Shown here one piece after another: positions 37,041 through 50,300 of a DNA stretch of 64,000 nucleotides (position 1 is the first letter of the stretch; every line of letters begins with the position of its first letter). Source of the DNA: Riptortus pedestris. Taxonomy: Eukaryota > Arthropoda > Insecta > Hemiptera > Alydidae. The stretch is taken from assembly GCA_019009955.1 (NCBI GenBank), contig CM032233.1, forward strand, positions 118,494,501 through 118,558,500, read 5' to 3'. The position numbers were made by a program, and so were the translations under genes. Below the pieces are notes generated by a model, which saw only the letters and a list, made by a program, of their open reading frames with translations, was not told the origin of the DNA and searched no databases.

Positions 37041-37064
37041 ATGTCTAATGAATCAGTCAAAACG
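37041..37064 (+). CDS. Septin1: Septin1 exon 1 (start codon)
   Basis: ATG followed by seven codons (MSNESVKT) and a donor AACG|GTATGT, phase 0. This is the only upstream ATG I found that joins in phase to the exon at 40948. The leader just upstream contains a four-codon uORF (ATG at 36956). The start is an inference from phase and donor strength; the short N-terminus is poorly conserved in the family. Confidence 0.65.
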
Positions 37065-40000
37065 GTATGTACTCATCATTAACAAAATATCAGTTATATT
37101 TCTCTAATTTTATGTCGATGTTTTCAATTGTCCCTTGATGATTTTATGTCTTTTTGTGTTTGATGTGCATTGTTTCTCACTTTTCTACTCATTTTAATAC
37201 ATTTTATTTTGTATCCAACCCCTTCTATTTCTGGTTGGCTTTCTGTTGCATATGCTACATTTTTAATTTATTTTTACATATAATTTCCGGCATGAATAAC
37301 CATATATTTTGATTAATTTGACATTTGCTGACTTAAATATTGTGGTATTTATTATTTTTCTTAGAGAAAGCTGTCCATTTCAACTGCTATCTAACAGATT
37401 CTTTATTCCATGGTGATTTAAGCATATTTTCTTTGTAGCATTTGTATTAGTCACCTCTTTTTTTTTTTTTTTATTTCGTACTTTTGTAAAATGTGGTCAG
37501 ACATATTCTTATAATAAATCAAATTTGGTGAAATAATTCAACTAAATTTTTTATTTATTTTATTAAATAAATTTGATCGTTGCTCATTAAGACTGAGTCC
37601 TTGTGATAAATAGTTTATTCTTCATGTGCAGAGAATATATTTTACTCGAAAATCCAACAATATTGATTTATTTTCATTAATTACTATCCATTTCTTATCT
37701 CTTATCTAGATTGGGCGAATGTTTCTTCAAAATTGAGATTTATTGAGTTTCGATGGGTAGAACCTACCTTTCTTGTCTCATGCTGAAATATCCTTTTTCG
37801 AATTAAAATTAATACAAAATATGTAACATTTGTTTTCTTTCATTTGTTAGACGTTTTAACTATTTTTTTTTTATTTATTTCAATTGCTCGTCCCGTAATT
37901 ACTCTTAGAGTAAAGCCAAAATAATCTATATTAACATAACAAACCTTAAAATAGTGGTTTGCTTTCTTAGTTTGTCTGTATCGAATATTAAACTTGGATT
38001 TGTTTGAAAAAAAATATTTTTCTGTTTGTAATGGTGTGATTTTGCTTCTATGTAGAACATTATATGGAAATAAGTTAGAGAGTCTTTTCTTCAAATCACA
38101 TTGGTACAATATCCATCCCGCTTTACTAGAATTTTGTGTGAATTCCTACTTGAAATTTATGTTGTCTAATATGAATACATATTAGTATTTGGGGCTCAAG
38201 TTGGCCGTATGGGTTAAGGCGTTGGTCTTAATCTCATATGGTAAACCTCGAGTGGCGGGTTTGATTCCCGAACTGGACTGTAGAAATTTATTTAGTGACG
38301 GACTCATTAAATAAATTCCTTAGTCCCACCCTGGCTAGAAAAGGGTGGTTTCCTGTAGATAACCCATCGAAATTAGCCAAAGTAGCATAAAGTGGACATA
38401 AATATATAAAATAATAATAATAATATGAATACACTTTTGGTAAATCAAAGTTTAGCTGACCAATAGACTATCGTTCACAAGGAAGGAGTATATTTAGAAA
38501 GGAGTTAAATAAAGATAATCTCATTTAATCTCAAAGAAAAGAATTAACTTATAAGAATTTATGACTATTTCCTTATCTTGTTCTTATGGGAAGAGCAAAT
38601 TCAAATGGTCTCTCTAATATTATTGTCTATTCATGACCATTCTATTTGAAATTTGAAAATTCTGTTGACATATAATTTTATCTTCATTTATGTCAAAAAA
38701 TATAGCATACTTTTCTTTTATATACTTGATGAAGGGCATGGGTATGTTTTTCCATTACTTATACATTTTTTTTGAGCTCTGTTAAAGCATAGAATAATTT
38801 ATTCTTGAAGTTTTCAACTTTTATTTCACGTTTTAGGTAACAACTGTCTCTTAAACTATACATTATGAATAAATGTTGCATATTTTGATTTGAAATAATT
38901 AATGAGTTATTGACACTGACCTCATTTTGTCCAGATGATTAATTATTCAGGATTTTCAAGAGTCGATGTTTTATTTATTTTTTTTTATTTTATATTTTTT
39001 ATATGAGAAATTCTGATAAATCTATTCATGGCATTAATTATTCAAAAATACAAATCAGTAGTCAAGATCATATTGCATCTATATAAGAAGGATTACTCTC
39101 TTATCCCTCTGTGTAATGTAGTTATGAAAAATGTTTTATTAGCATAGGAATATTCAAATGAGATATTAAGGAAACTAATATTTCAAATGAAAGCAAGACA
39201 TGAAATCTAATAGTTCACTCCATTATAGTCCCTGGAATAATAAAGTTTAGTTGTAAAACTCTTTGACAAATCTCATTGGAATATCCTTACAGAATAATAA
39301 AAAGTTTGTTACTCAAGGTCTGCATAAAGTAAGCAGATTTCCCACCTGCTGGAATGACACTCTGTTGATTTCATCACGCCATGAATTCTCTATTTCTAAG
39401 TAAACATTTGATGAGTTGATGTGGGTTTACAGAGTGCTGAAAACGAGAATATACAAATAGCTTACTTAATATTCGAGTTATGAAAAAGTGTACAGAACTA
39501 GTGATAGTCTAAAATCAAATGATTGGCAAAATTGGTCTACAATATTTTTCGATCTGACTCATAATAACAGGTGTATTGTATTTTCAAATCCCAGCCTCTG
39601 CCTGTTTTGATTGCAACCACTAGAATGTTAGCAAACATATACATAGAGATTTGAATGGACCTCATTACGTCATATTCTGGATAGGATCAAAGGACATTTG
39701 AAAACATTTTTTAAAAATCTTGATATGAATACAACTTCAATATCTAATTTCTCCTGAGGGAAATCTGCTGATAGTTCTATGTTTAAAGAGGGTAATTGAA
39801 TATAAAATCTGCAAAATATATTTTGGTACATGTGTATTATATCCACCACATTTTAGTTCCACGCTAGAGTGTGCTACTGTTTTAAGTAGTATGATTCATT
39901 GCCTGCAAGGGAGGTTATACTTACCTTATAACCTTCTACGGGATTATAATGATAAACAAAAGAAAACACAATTTTTAAAAATAATAAAACATTTTATTCA

Positions 40001-41298
40001 CATTTAGGCGGGAAATGTGTGGAAATACTGTTCTTCATATCAAAGAGACACAACTCCCTCATGTAACTGTTCCAATCAATAGCAGTCTTATCGGAAATTT
40101 TGAATTGTTTTTTGCAAAATTGACAGATGTCAATTCTTCGCACCAGCAGTAAATGAACTTCAATGCATTACAAAATGGAATTTTGCTTCCTTCGAACCAA
40201 GTGCCAATCCGAACGCCGACTTGCTCACCACACTTACTTACATTAAACTTCCAAAAAAGACTTTTTTTTTCACTATAAAGTTTCATACAATGTTTAGATA
40301 GTTTAGATTTAGAACACTTTCTTCTGTTAGCCAAAATATTTCTCTCCTGTAAATATTTAACAGCGTCTTCTTCAGTCGTTGGCAAATCCCAAAGAGGCAT
40401 TTTTAAAGGACTAAGAAACACTAAACAGCACAATAAACAGCAAATGCAACTATGACAAAAGATAACCTCATTAGCCTGGGAGAGCTAGCGTCGCACTTCA
40501 GTAGCGCATTCTAGCGTGGAACTAGTGGAACTAAAATGTGGTGGATATAATACACAAGTACCTATATTTTAGACCAGTTGTAGACAGTTATTGGAACAAA
40601 AGCTTTGGTAGAAGAGTCATTTAATTACTTAGCAAAATGAGAAAACGATGTGTTTAAGGTATTCATTAATAAGGAATAAAAAGCTTCTCTTGCCAGTCAT
40701 CCTTATAAAAATATGTTTTTAATTTATAAAAATAGTTTTGATTTTGGCAATGTAGGCTAATTGGACAAAGAAAAGATTACTAGCAAATGACAAATTATGG
40801 AAAATGTGTATGGGATTAACAATAAGAATAATGATGTGAGAAAACTGAAGATAAAAGAATTTTGTAATTGGGGAGAGGGGAGGTTCCTATGAAAATTTAA
40901 ACTTACATATTTTTAATTTTATTTTTGACCTTGACGTTTTGTTTCAGTTTGCCAGCCTCGAAACCCCTGGCTACGTTGGGTTTGCTAATCTGCCAAATCA
41001 AGTTCACAGAAAATCTGTGAAGAAAGGTTTCGAATTTACTCTGATGGTTGTCGGTGAATCTGGACTTGGAAAATCTACGCTTGTTAACAGTCTTTTTTTG
41101 ACAGATTTATACCCCGACAGAAAGATTCCTGATGTTGTTGGTAATAATGTAGTTTTTTATGTTTACTTGAATTTGCATAGACATTAAGTGCATGGTATTG
41201 CTATGTATGATACTATGTTGAGGACTGGTTCCACATGTTTTTAAACTGTATAGATGGGGCTTGATCACATTTAAGCAAATTTATATTTCACCACCTTG

Positions 41299-41363
<65 letters not shown>

Positions 41364-44300
41364 CATGCTCTCAAAACTACCTAATTTTTGATATATGCAT
41401 GGACAAATAATATTTAAAGCCCAGTTTTACCTAATAAAATTGGGAGTAAATTATTTCATGTCTATTCTGATTGACAAATAAATGATGACTATAATTTTAT
41501 TTACTGCGAATGATGTTCTTGAGATTAAAACAATTCTTTATCTCTTGGTTTTGAGTAATTTATTCTCCTCAACACATTTCTTGCCTTGATTTTTGGTTTC
41601 TTTTTGGGATATTTCTAATTAAGGGTGTAGGGGAGTAGCTTATCTGAAGCGATAATCTTCTGTAAACATTGCTAAGGAATGTAAAGGTTTTGGTCAATAA
41701 AACACGCAGGCATAGCTAACACACTGGTGAGAAGTTATGCATAAATATACTAGAGTCTTACCGAGTGTTTACACTTTTAGAAGAAGGTGAGCTAAAAAAA
41801 ATATTCCAATAATCTTGAGGGGAATGGATTAATAAGAACATTGAAAAACCACTGAACGAAAGTACTCAATTCAAAAGGATGCTGCACAGCCACTCGAAAC
41901 AGTAATGCATACCTTGTTAGAATGCTGGTACAGTGGGCCTGCACCAAACTGAGTTTGATGCATATGCCGGTTAAGAAGTGGCTCTGAAGAAGGCTCATAA
42001 TATGAATTAGAAGGTAAAACTGGGATTTATAGAGAAATTTACATATGTTAAAATGCTCAACTAATATATTTAATATTTTTGAGATATTCTTACACAGAAA
42101 TTTATTTTTTCAAGGATTTTTTTAATTAATGCCCACCTCGTGCTTTTAAGGCTAATTTTTTATGGATTTAATTATAAATAAATATACAGTTAAATTTACC
42201 TTTTATGTGATAATGTATTAACAAAAAAAAATAACTGATTAATCTCACTCATGTGTACTTGGGCTTCATTAAGGTATCTTCACCTAGGAAATGGGTGGCT
42301 GAACTTCAGGATGAGGGCAAACTTCAAGGTGGAAAAGTTTATTTGAAAGTGGCAGAAACAGACTTACAGTCTCAAAAGACCAATGGTCAATTGAAAGGGG
42401 AAGGTTGGAGTAATGGCTGACAGATTTATGGTGGTACAGATAATAATTTACAGGATAATCAAAATATTTAATAAAATCAACAACCCCTTGAGTGGTCGGT
42501 TTTAGAAGAGATAGGCGTAAGCCTAAAAAATTGTTTTAAGCAAGATGCAGGGTCATTGCGACCAGAAATAGAAAAAAGATTATTTCACTTGATCATTTGC
42601 TGGGTAATGTAAGAAAGATCTGCATACATGTGTTACTTGCTAGCATGTCTGTTAGTATCACTATGAGCCCAAGAGGATAAGGTCAGATGACTTAGAGCAG
42701 TTTAAATGAAAAGGGAATGAAGAACAAGTAAAGGTGACTGAAAATGTTTAGGACTTTGTGATTTATAAAATGCATTTATGAGATAAAGAAAATCAAAGAC
42801 ATTTGTCACTGATCTCAAAATGTTGATAGTGGGTAATGAAAATTGTAAAGGTGACCCTCATAACCCAAGACATATATGTGGCTCAAAAAGAAGCAAAATT
42901 TAAAATTAAGTGTCATGAGCACATAATCTATAGAGCTTAATTGGCTCAAGGCTGATCACCTTAATAGTAGCACTGCGAAGATTTCCATCAATGGCTGTAG
43001 AAAAGAATATAATTTGCTTTATTAAAATCTGCTGAATTCCATAATTCCTGATAGGATTGATGTAGTGTACTTGAATTTTTCCTACAATTGGTGGTCTAGA
43101 GCCTGAATAAGCTTGAAATGGCGAAGTGTGTCTTTTTGTACTCAGGATGTGATGTTAGGGGGTCACCCTATTCATAAATGTCTGGGGGGTCTAAATCTCA
43201 AGAGGAGTCAGTAGCCTAAGAATGCTCTCAATTTGGCTAGAAAGGGAGGTAAACTGAGGAACTGTAAATGTACATTTTCCTACAATTTACTGCATGTTCC
43301 TATAGATCATTTTAGTAGAGCTGAAGTTAAAAAGAAGGCAAGTACAACGTTGGCCCTAAAGAGCAAAATCATTAATGAGCTGGGAATTGGAAGGATTGTG
43401 GAGAAAATTAAGTCCTTTAAGGCTGTATGAGCCACCTGCAAAATTGAAACTACAATTAAATAATAACTTCCTTGGTAGAACTCTACAAACTGGCAATAAT
43501 ATAAAACTCCTTATATGTCAAACTTAATGTAAATTCAAACTACTCAAATTTAGTAGTAAAGCGAATGGCGGAGCAGCAGTAAGCATCCAAAAAAGTATTT
43601 TTCTGAAGTCTGTGGATTTGAGATGAGTGGGCAACACACGTCTATTCTTATGTGATAGATGAGAGAAATAAAGGACAAGTTGAACTTAGGCTGATCCATG
43701 AACAAGTGATACACTGGTTAATGACATTGCATGACAACTTGTAAAGAAGGTAACATCAGCTTTGGCTCTCTTACATGGGCAATTGAGGTCTCAGTTCTTG
43801 TGTTTTCTAGGGGGGGGGGGGGGGTTACAACATAGATAGAGGACAAAAGGACTTGTGAAAATATCAGCTAGGTTATCTCTTCCAGCCACATAGTGCCACT
43901 GATTCCAGTCAAGGACCTGAGAAGCCCAAATAATGTCAATGATTTTTAGTAGATACTGTAAAGTATTAATACAATCTAAAACAACATTGGAATCAGTCCA
44001 CAGAAGAAAATTGGAAACGGGATTAAAGTAATGATCGAAGAGTTTTACCAAAAGCTGGGCATCCATAACCTCAAGGTGGGGGATGAGAATTTGCTGTTTT
44101 TTATGCTAGAACTTGGCAGGCAAAGTGATTGGCTAAAAGAAAAAAATCCATTTTCCGACTGGACAGGTTAGAAAATCACCTGTAGTCTGCCAATTCAACT
44201 CAAAACATTAATAAACTCACACCCACAAGAAAGGTGGCCATTGGGTCAAAACTTGATGGAATATAGAAGAGTTAGCGGCTCATTTATTGCTAATGTAGCC

Positions 44301-47300
44301 TGCACAGGATAACATGGAGACAACTTAAATTTCTGTACCCCCACCCGTATCTCTGTGATTGGGTAGCCCAATGAACACCATTGAGAAAAAAGGAGAAGTG
44401 AGTTTTTGAAAGTTTTGACTGTTACGCTATACTCACTGATAAAGCTGGAATAGACCCAAGGTAAAATAAATAAAAATACTCAACATTACTCTTTGCGAAA
44501 ACAATGTAATCACCTGAGCAAGAATCAGCTTATTCTACGAAACATAAATGGGATCACTTAGTAAATGTCTAGTCTTTTAGTGAAACGTGTAAGGTAAATT
44601 TAAATTTATATTTTAAACAAATATTAAATCCTTTAGAAAAATGATCTTTTTTTTTTTTTTGTTTGGAAGAATGCTCAAAAATGTTAATTGTATTTTCAGA
44701 CTGACCCCTTGAAAAGGAGCCAAGAATGAAGGTTAGAAACATGTTGGGGAGAATAATGTATTCAAAACCATGAAGTAAGAACTAATTTAATCCCAGTGAC
44801 ACTATTGTTTAGAAACAAAAATTATAAAGTTGGCTGGTCACACTCAGCTTTATAATTAAGAAGTAATTATCTAGTGTCCCTGAGCACCAAACTGAATTCT
44901 GAGTGTGTTAATCATTTTAGTTAAACAAATATACTCTGTTTGTGTTGTATTACCAGTTTTCAGAATTCATATTTCATCTTCTTTGAGCTTGTATAATGCA
45001 GGAACAGGTATACCGTGTTGAAAAAATTCCAAGAGTAGTAAACAACTGTCTGCTCCAACAAATTTTATTTTATACAACTTTTAAATCTATGTTGGGACGA
45101 GTCATTTGTCCCTGTCACATCAATATTAAAAGCCTGGGGATGGCAGTGAGGTTGTTGAAAACTAGTTAGTGAAATGAAAGTTGTTGTGGCAGACGCAGTT
45201 GTTTATTACTCCTGAAGTCTACACCACAAACTGCACTTTGGTTATAAAGAAATAAAAATGGTACTAAATATGGTGAGTAGATTAGTGTTACCAAGAAACA
45301 GATTCTTGGTATCAGCAATATTATTAGACCAATCCATTTGTCGTAATCTACTTAATTTAACCCTTTATAGGGCAAGGGACACTAGCACAGTCTCCCCTTG
45401 CACCCATTCAAACTCTGACTAAGAGGACTACGAATAGTCACAAGGGTGTCTGCTAGATGTCAGGAGAAAATGTGGAATTATTCCCAAATGTTCCGTCATC
45501 CAGAGCCGAGAAACCCACCCGAGTTTGAATGAGCGTAGGAGGATGCAGTGCTGGCAACCCTATGAAGGTTTAAGAATATACAAATACTCACCAAATGTTT
45601 TAATTTATTTTTCCCAATTTCTATCCACTGCTTTAAGAGTTCATTACCCCCTCTTTCAGGTTAATTAAGAATTGAGTAAGGTACATGTGAACTTAAAGGA
45701 TGATCACATTTAGCAATTCTGTTTAAATAAAAAACTCCTTTCGTAATATTCACAACTTTTTAGTGGTTTTTCTTTTTTAAACTTTAACTGTATTTTTTTC
45801 ATTAATTATGACTGAACTTTTAACCAATAAATTTTATCACAGTGGTACTGTTATTTTCTCTTCCCATTGTTTCTTGTATTTTAGGTTCATCTTATTACAT
45901 GTGGATTATTTAGTTTGAAAATTGTTCATTAATTTTCCAAAAGTCCTACTTATTCTTTTCTCTTCCTTCTTTCTAATAATTTTAAGTTTGTGATTTTTTT
46001 TTAACTTTAAAAAATACAAAATCATTGTATGAAATACTCATAAAAAATACTTCATTTTGTTTACAGACAAAATGACCCAAACAGTCGGACTTGAAGCTTC
46101 AACTGTTGAAATTGAAGAGCGAGGTGTGAAATTACGCTTAACTGTTGTTGATACACCTGGGTTTGGCGATGCTATTGATAATTCAGATAGGTATTTTGAT
46201 ATTTGTTAATCTCTGTCAAAGTATTCCACGTTCATGTAAATATAATATTCATTTATTTTTTTTTTTAGTTTTAAAGCGATCATTCAGTATATTGACGACC
46301 AATTTGAAAGATTTCTGAGAGATGAGAGTGGACTGAATAGAAGGAACATAATGGACAACAGAGTGCATTGTTGTTTTTATTTCATTTCTCCTTTTGGCCA
46401 TGGGTGAGTCCTTTTTTTTCTTATTGTTTCATGTGTTCTAAATCTTTATATGATTTTCCCTTTAAATTAACTAAAGGGCCAGGTTTGGGAAAGGATATGC
46501 TGGGTGTGATAATACATTCCATATGAGCTCCAATATTTTCTGGCGGGTGATCAAACTCATTTGTAGTCTTGCATTGAGGTGGGACAGGACTCTCTATGAT
46601 TAACCCGGGAGAACTCGCTAGGAATTGTGAAACGCGAGAACTCGCGCGTGAGATTTTCTCTCACCCTGAAATTTTTTTGCTTTAAGCAAGCGTATACCAA
46701 TTTCTAGACACCAAATACCGTTATTATAATATGTTTAATAGGTAAACAAATAAGTAAACACAAAATAGCGTAAAAAAAGTTATATATTGAATTAAATTAT
46801 TACAATGTGGAACTGAAAGAAGAATTTAACTTAAAAATACAGTTTAAATTTTTAAAATTTTTGAGACAATAAAATAAAATAGGAATGTAATTGTTAGGTA
46901 CAATAAGTAAAATGATCAAATGAACAAAAAAATAGGAACTCAAGTTAACCAATCACAGTTTTTGATAACATAAGTAAGTTTAAAAATTGTTGTGTTTATC
47001 ATAGATTGTCCGGCAAGTGTGGACCGTGTGTTGTGTAAATATGGGATTTTTTACAAATATTGCACTCTTTCTTTGTTCTATACGGTTTTTTTACGAGGAC
47101 AAAACCCACAAAATCCGTCTCGAATTTTTTTTTTTCTGGAACGTCTTCTTCTTGCATTTCTGAAATTTCGCTTCATTGTATCACGCACATCACAAGGAAT
47201 ATTTGGGATAGCTGAAACGTCTTACCAAATGCTCTTTCATTAGACTTAGGGCTAAGGTCTTCAAAAAACAGTCTTCTTTCAACGAGATCTTCCGTATTAG

Positions 47301-50300
47301 CCTTATAAATTATAAAGCTATTGATCCCTCCAATGTTTAGAAATGAAAAAAACAAAGTTAGCGGCCTTCTACAGCTAACCCTTGAAACAGAGTAAATAGC
47401 TTTCATTTCATCTACAACGTCGACTCCTCCTGTGGTGAGATTGTAGAAAGTTATTATTTCAGGTTTCGCTGCAACTTCGGTAGTTTTCTCAATATTATCG
47501 TTGTTATGTAAAGTTGATAACACTCTCACTATTTTGTTGGCTTTGGCTTTGTAAGAGACTAATGTTTCAGATTTCGTGAAACTAAACATGCTGGTATGCA
47601 CAGGTTTATTTTTGGTCACAAGAAATGAAGGCGGAATTTCTCCTTTGTTCTTCCTCAATGTTCCAACTAAAGTGTTTTTTTTTTCGAAAGTAAGTCTTCT
47701 GCCAGAGGAATGGAAGTGAAATAATTATCCATGGTGATATTTCTCCCACTGCCCAAAATATGATTTTACATTTTACAGATAAATTAATCTAAAAGTAAAC
47801 AGCTAGCGTTTGAATTCAATATATAACGGGAGAACTCGCATGTTAGAGCAAAACTCTCACCGGATACGTTTTTCCAAAGAACAACTGGAGGGAGTTGAAG
47901 CTCACGACAGTACTAACTGACTGCGAATGACGGCAAACTGTGACCAAACGTCCAAACTCCAGCTAGAAAAACGGAGACCCTTCTACCTAAATTAAGAGTA
48001 CGTCCGTAGCGATTCTACTCCAAGCGTGAGAGAAAATCTCACCCCCAGCGAGTTCTCCCGGGTTAAAGAGTTTTGAATGTATTAGCTTGAATGGTTCTTT
48101 CAAAGTGCTCAATTGCTACTATAATAAAAAAGTTTGGAATTGATGGTTTGGCTCAAATGTGAAAACTCGAAAAAGTCAATGATTTTGGAGTCCCCTACCA
48201 CACCGAGAGCATGAGTTTTCTTTAATTAAAATTTTATTTTGATGTTGCTTGGAGAGATTCATCACCCTTGATCCATGGCCATCTATGCTCCTCATTATTG
48301 TAATCACAATCTACTTCTCATCACCAGCTATCACTTCTCAAATGGAGAATGTCTTGACATTTGATGAGTATGTCCTAGCTTTTATGTGGTGCCATCAAAT
48401 GACCTTCTTTGAGTTTATCAAAAATCAAGCCCATTCAAGTATCGTATCTTTTAATGGTGTTCATGGGTGGTTGCTCGAGATGTCCACATTGTCCATGTGT
48501 ACTATGGATTGGTTAGAAATGAGTAATTCCTTTATTTGGTTGTCATCAACTTGGAAAGGCCTGCCTGACAAGACCTTCAAAATCACCCTGTTAAAATTTT
48601 GTGATCCATCATTGACACTGTTCTTTCCCTTTGTGAATGTAAAATGCTGAAAATGTAGCGTTTGGTTTTGTGTCTTCATACTTTCATCAGATAATTTAAA
48701 AAAAAAAAAAAAAAAAACTTAAAAGGAATGGAACCCTCTACTCAAATGGAAGCTGAGGTGATCACGTATTAAATGACATAGCATGGCCTGACCCCCATTT
48801 CCATTTTCATTTTTTTAGGAGCTTCTAGTTTATTAATTACTGCATAACTAAGCAGTGTAAAACATTTTGTCAAAAAATTTCCGAAAACAATCCTCTAAAG
48901 GTATATATTAAAAAATTGCCACCTGAGGGTTTTTCTATTAATTGGTTCATAGCTTGAATATAGTTATTATGATAGTTGCTAGTGTATATTCCTGCCTGGT
49001 CTATGCTGATTAACTCCATAATTCTAGAGCAGAGGTTCCCAAACTTTTTTGTGTCGTAGATCCCTTGCCATGTTTTTCGGTTTTGGGTAGACCCCCTACT
49101 TACCTGATATTGATTTTTTGTAAATTTCTAACTGTAGTGAAGTTTAGTGTTAAAAACTTAAAGTAAAAACACATGTTAAGTTTTATACATTTATTAATTG
49201 AATTTAAATTAAAACTACTCAAAATAAAATGTTATGTCTGTTATATAAAATATATGTAACATAAAATAAACTATGCAATAAGTAAATGCTTTAGTGAGAA
49301 GGATGAACCTGATGCTTTAATAATAAATTATCAACATTTGGCGTCAATTTTGTAAGGTTTAATCTTAAATTTCCTCGGCTAATGATGTCCAGTCTGTTTC
49401 TTTTTTTCGTTAGGAGATTGGTAACATCGCTGAACCCCCTTTCCACTAGGTATGACGATGGAAAGGAAATTAAAAATTTCCTCGCTATATTCCATAATAT
49501 GGGATAAGTCTCTGGTATGTTGTGTTGCAGCCAGAATTGCTGATATCCGTTTTTAAACTGAACCTTAAGTTCTTCGTTTGTACTTCGTTCAGTCAGTTCC
49601 TCTTCTATTATGACATTCATTTTATGTCACCATATGGGTTAATTATCCACAGTGGTATTACCGTAGTCAAAACATCCTCAAACCTAGTTTCAAAATCTGA
49701 TTAGAGGGCATTTAAATGTTGAACGTAGGTTGAAACGTCGTCTGTGACGAATTGGGGAACTGGGAAAATTCGCCCCGTCCAATATTTTGCTTCATTAGTT
49801 TAATTCTGGCAAGAAACGCTGATAAGATGGACTTTGTTTTAATCAAATTTAGACTGTCGCCTTGTAACTGCAAATTAACCATATTAAATTTTGTAAATAA
49901 ATCTGTTAAATAGGCGATGTCTGTTTTCCACTTCATTAAATTGTCTTTTAAAATCTTATCTTTAGTATCCAGAAATTCTAAAATAGTCTCAAAAAGTGCA
50001 AAAAATCTTTTCAAACATAAGCCTTTCGACAGCCAGCGTACTTGATGAAAGTGTTCGTCATTTTCTTCGCACAACTCCTCAAATAACCGCGTATTCAACG
50101 CGTTGCTTCGGATTCGGTTTACTGCATCAATGACTAATTGAAGAGATTCATGCAATCTAACACTCAAATTTTTAGCAACTAAATGTTGTCGATGGATGAC
50201 GCAATGTATTGCTAACACCCCTGACACATTTTGTTTTAAATAGCTTATAAATCCACGATAACGTCCAACCATGGCAGGTGCTCCATCTGTAGCTACTGAT

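Larger units (their letters stand above)
37065..40947 (+). other. Septin intron 1
   Basis: 3.9 kb. Holds a SINE (38191), a DR-A copy (39300) and the Merlin element (39825). The first 1.1 kb is T-rich and unremarkable. Confidence 0.8.

Noticed and set aside
38191..38275. A genuine tRNA gene
   Set aside because: The B box is present, but the cloverleaf is poor and the sequence continues into a shared body and A/T tail found in a second copy with target duplications, so it is a SINE.
40939..41187. Septin exon 2 as an independent 82-codon gene
   Set aside because: The frame begins in the polypyrimidine tract and ends shortly after a clear donor; it is one exon of the septin gene.
48249..48650. 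A 133-codon membrane-like protein on the plus strand
   Set aside because: The opposite strand reads as mariner transposase, which accounts for the open frame.
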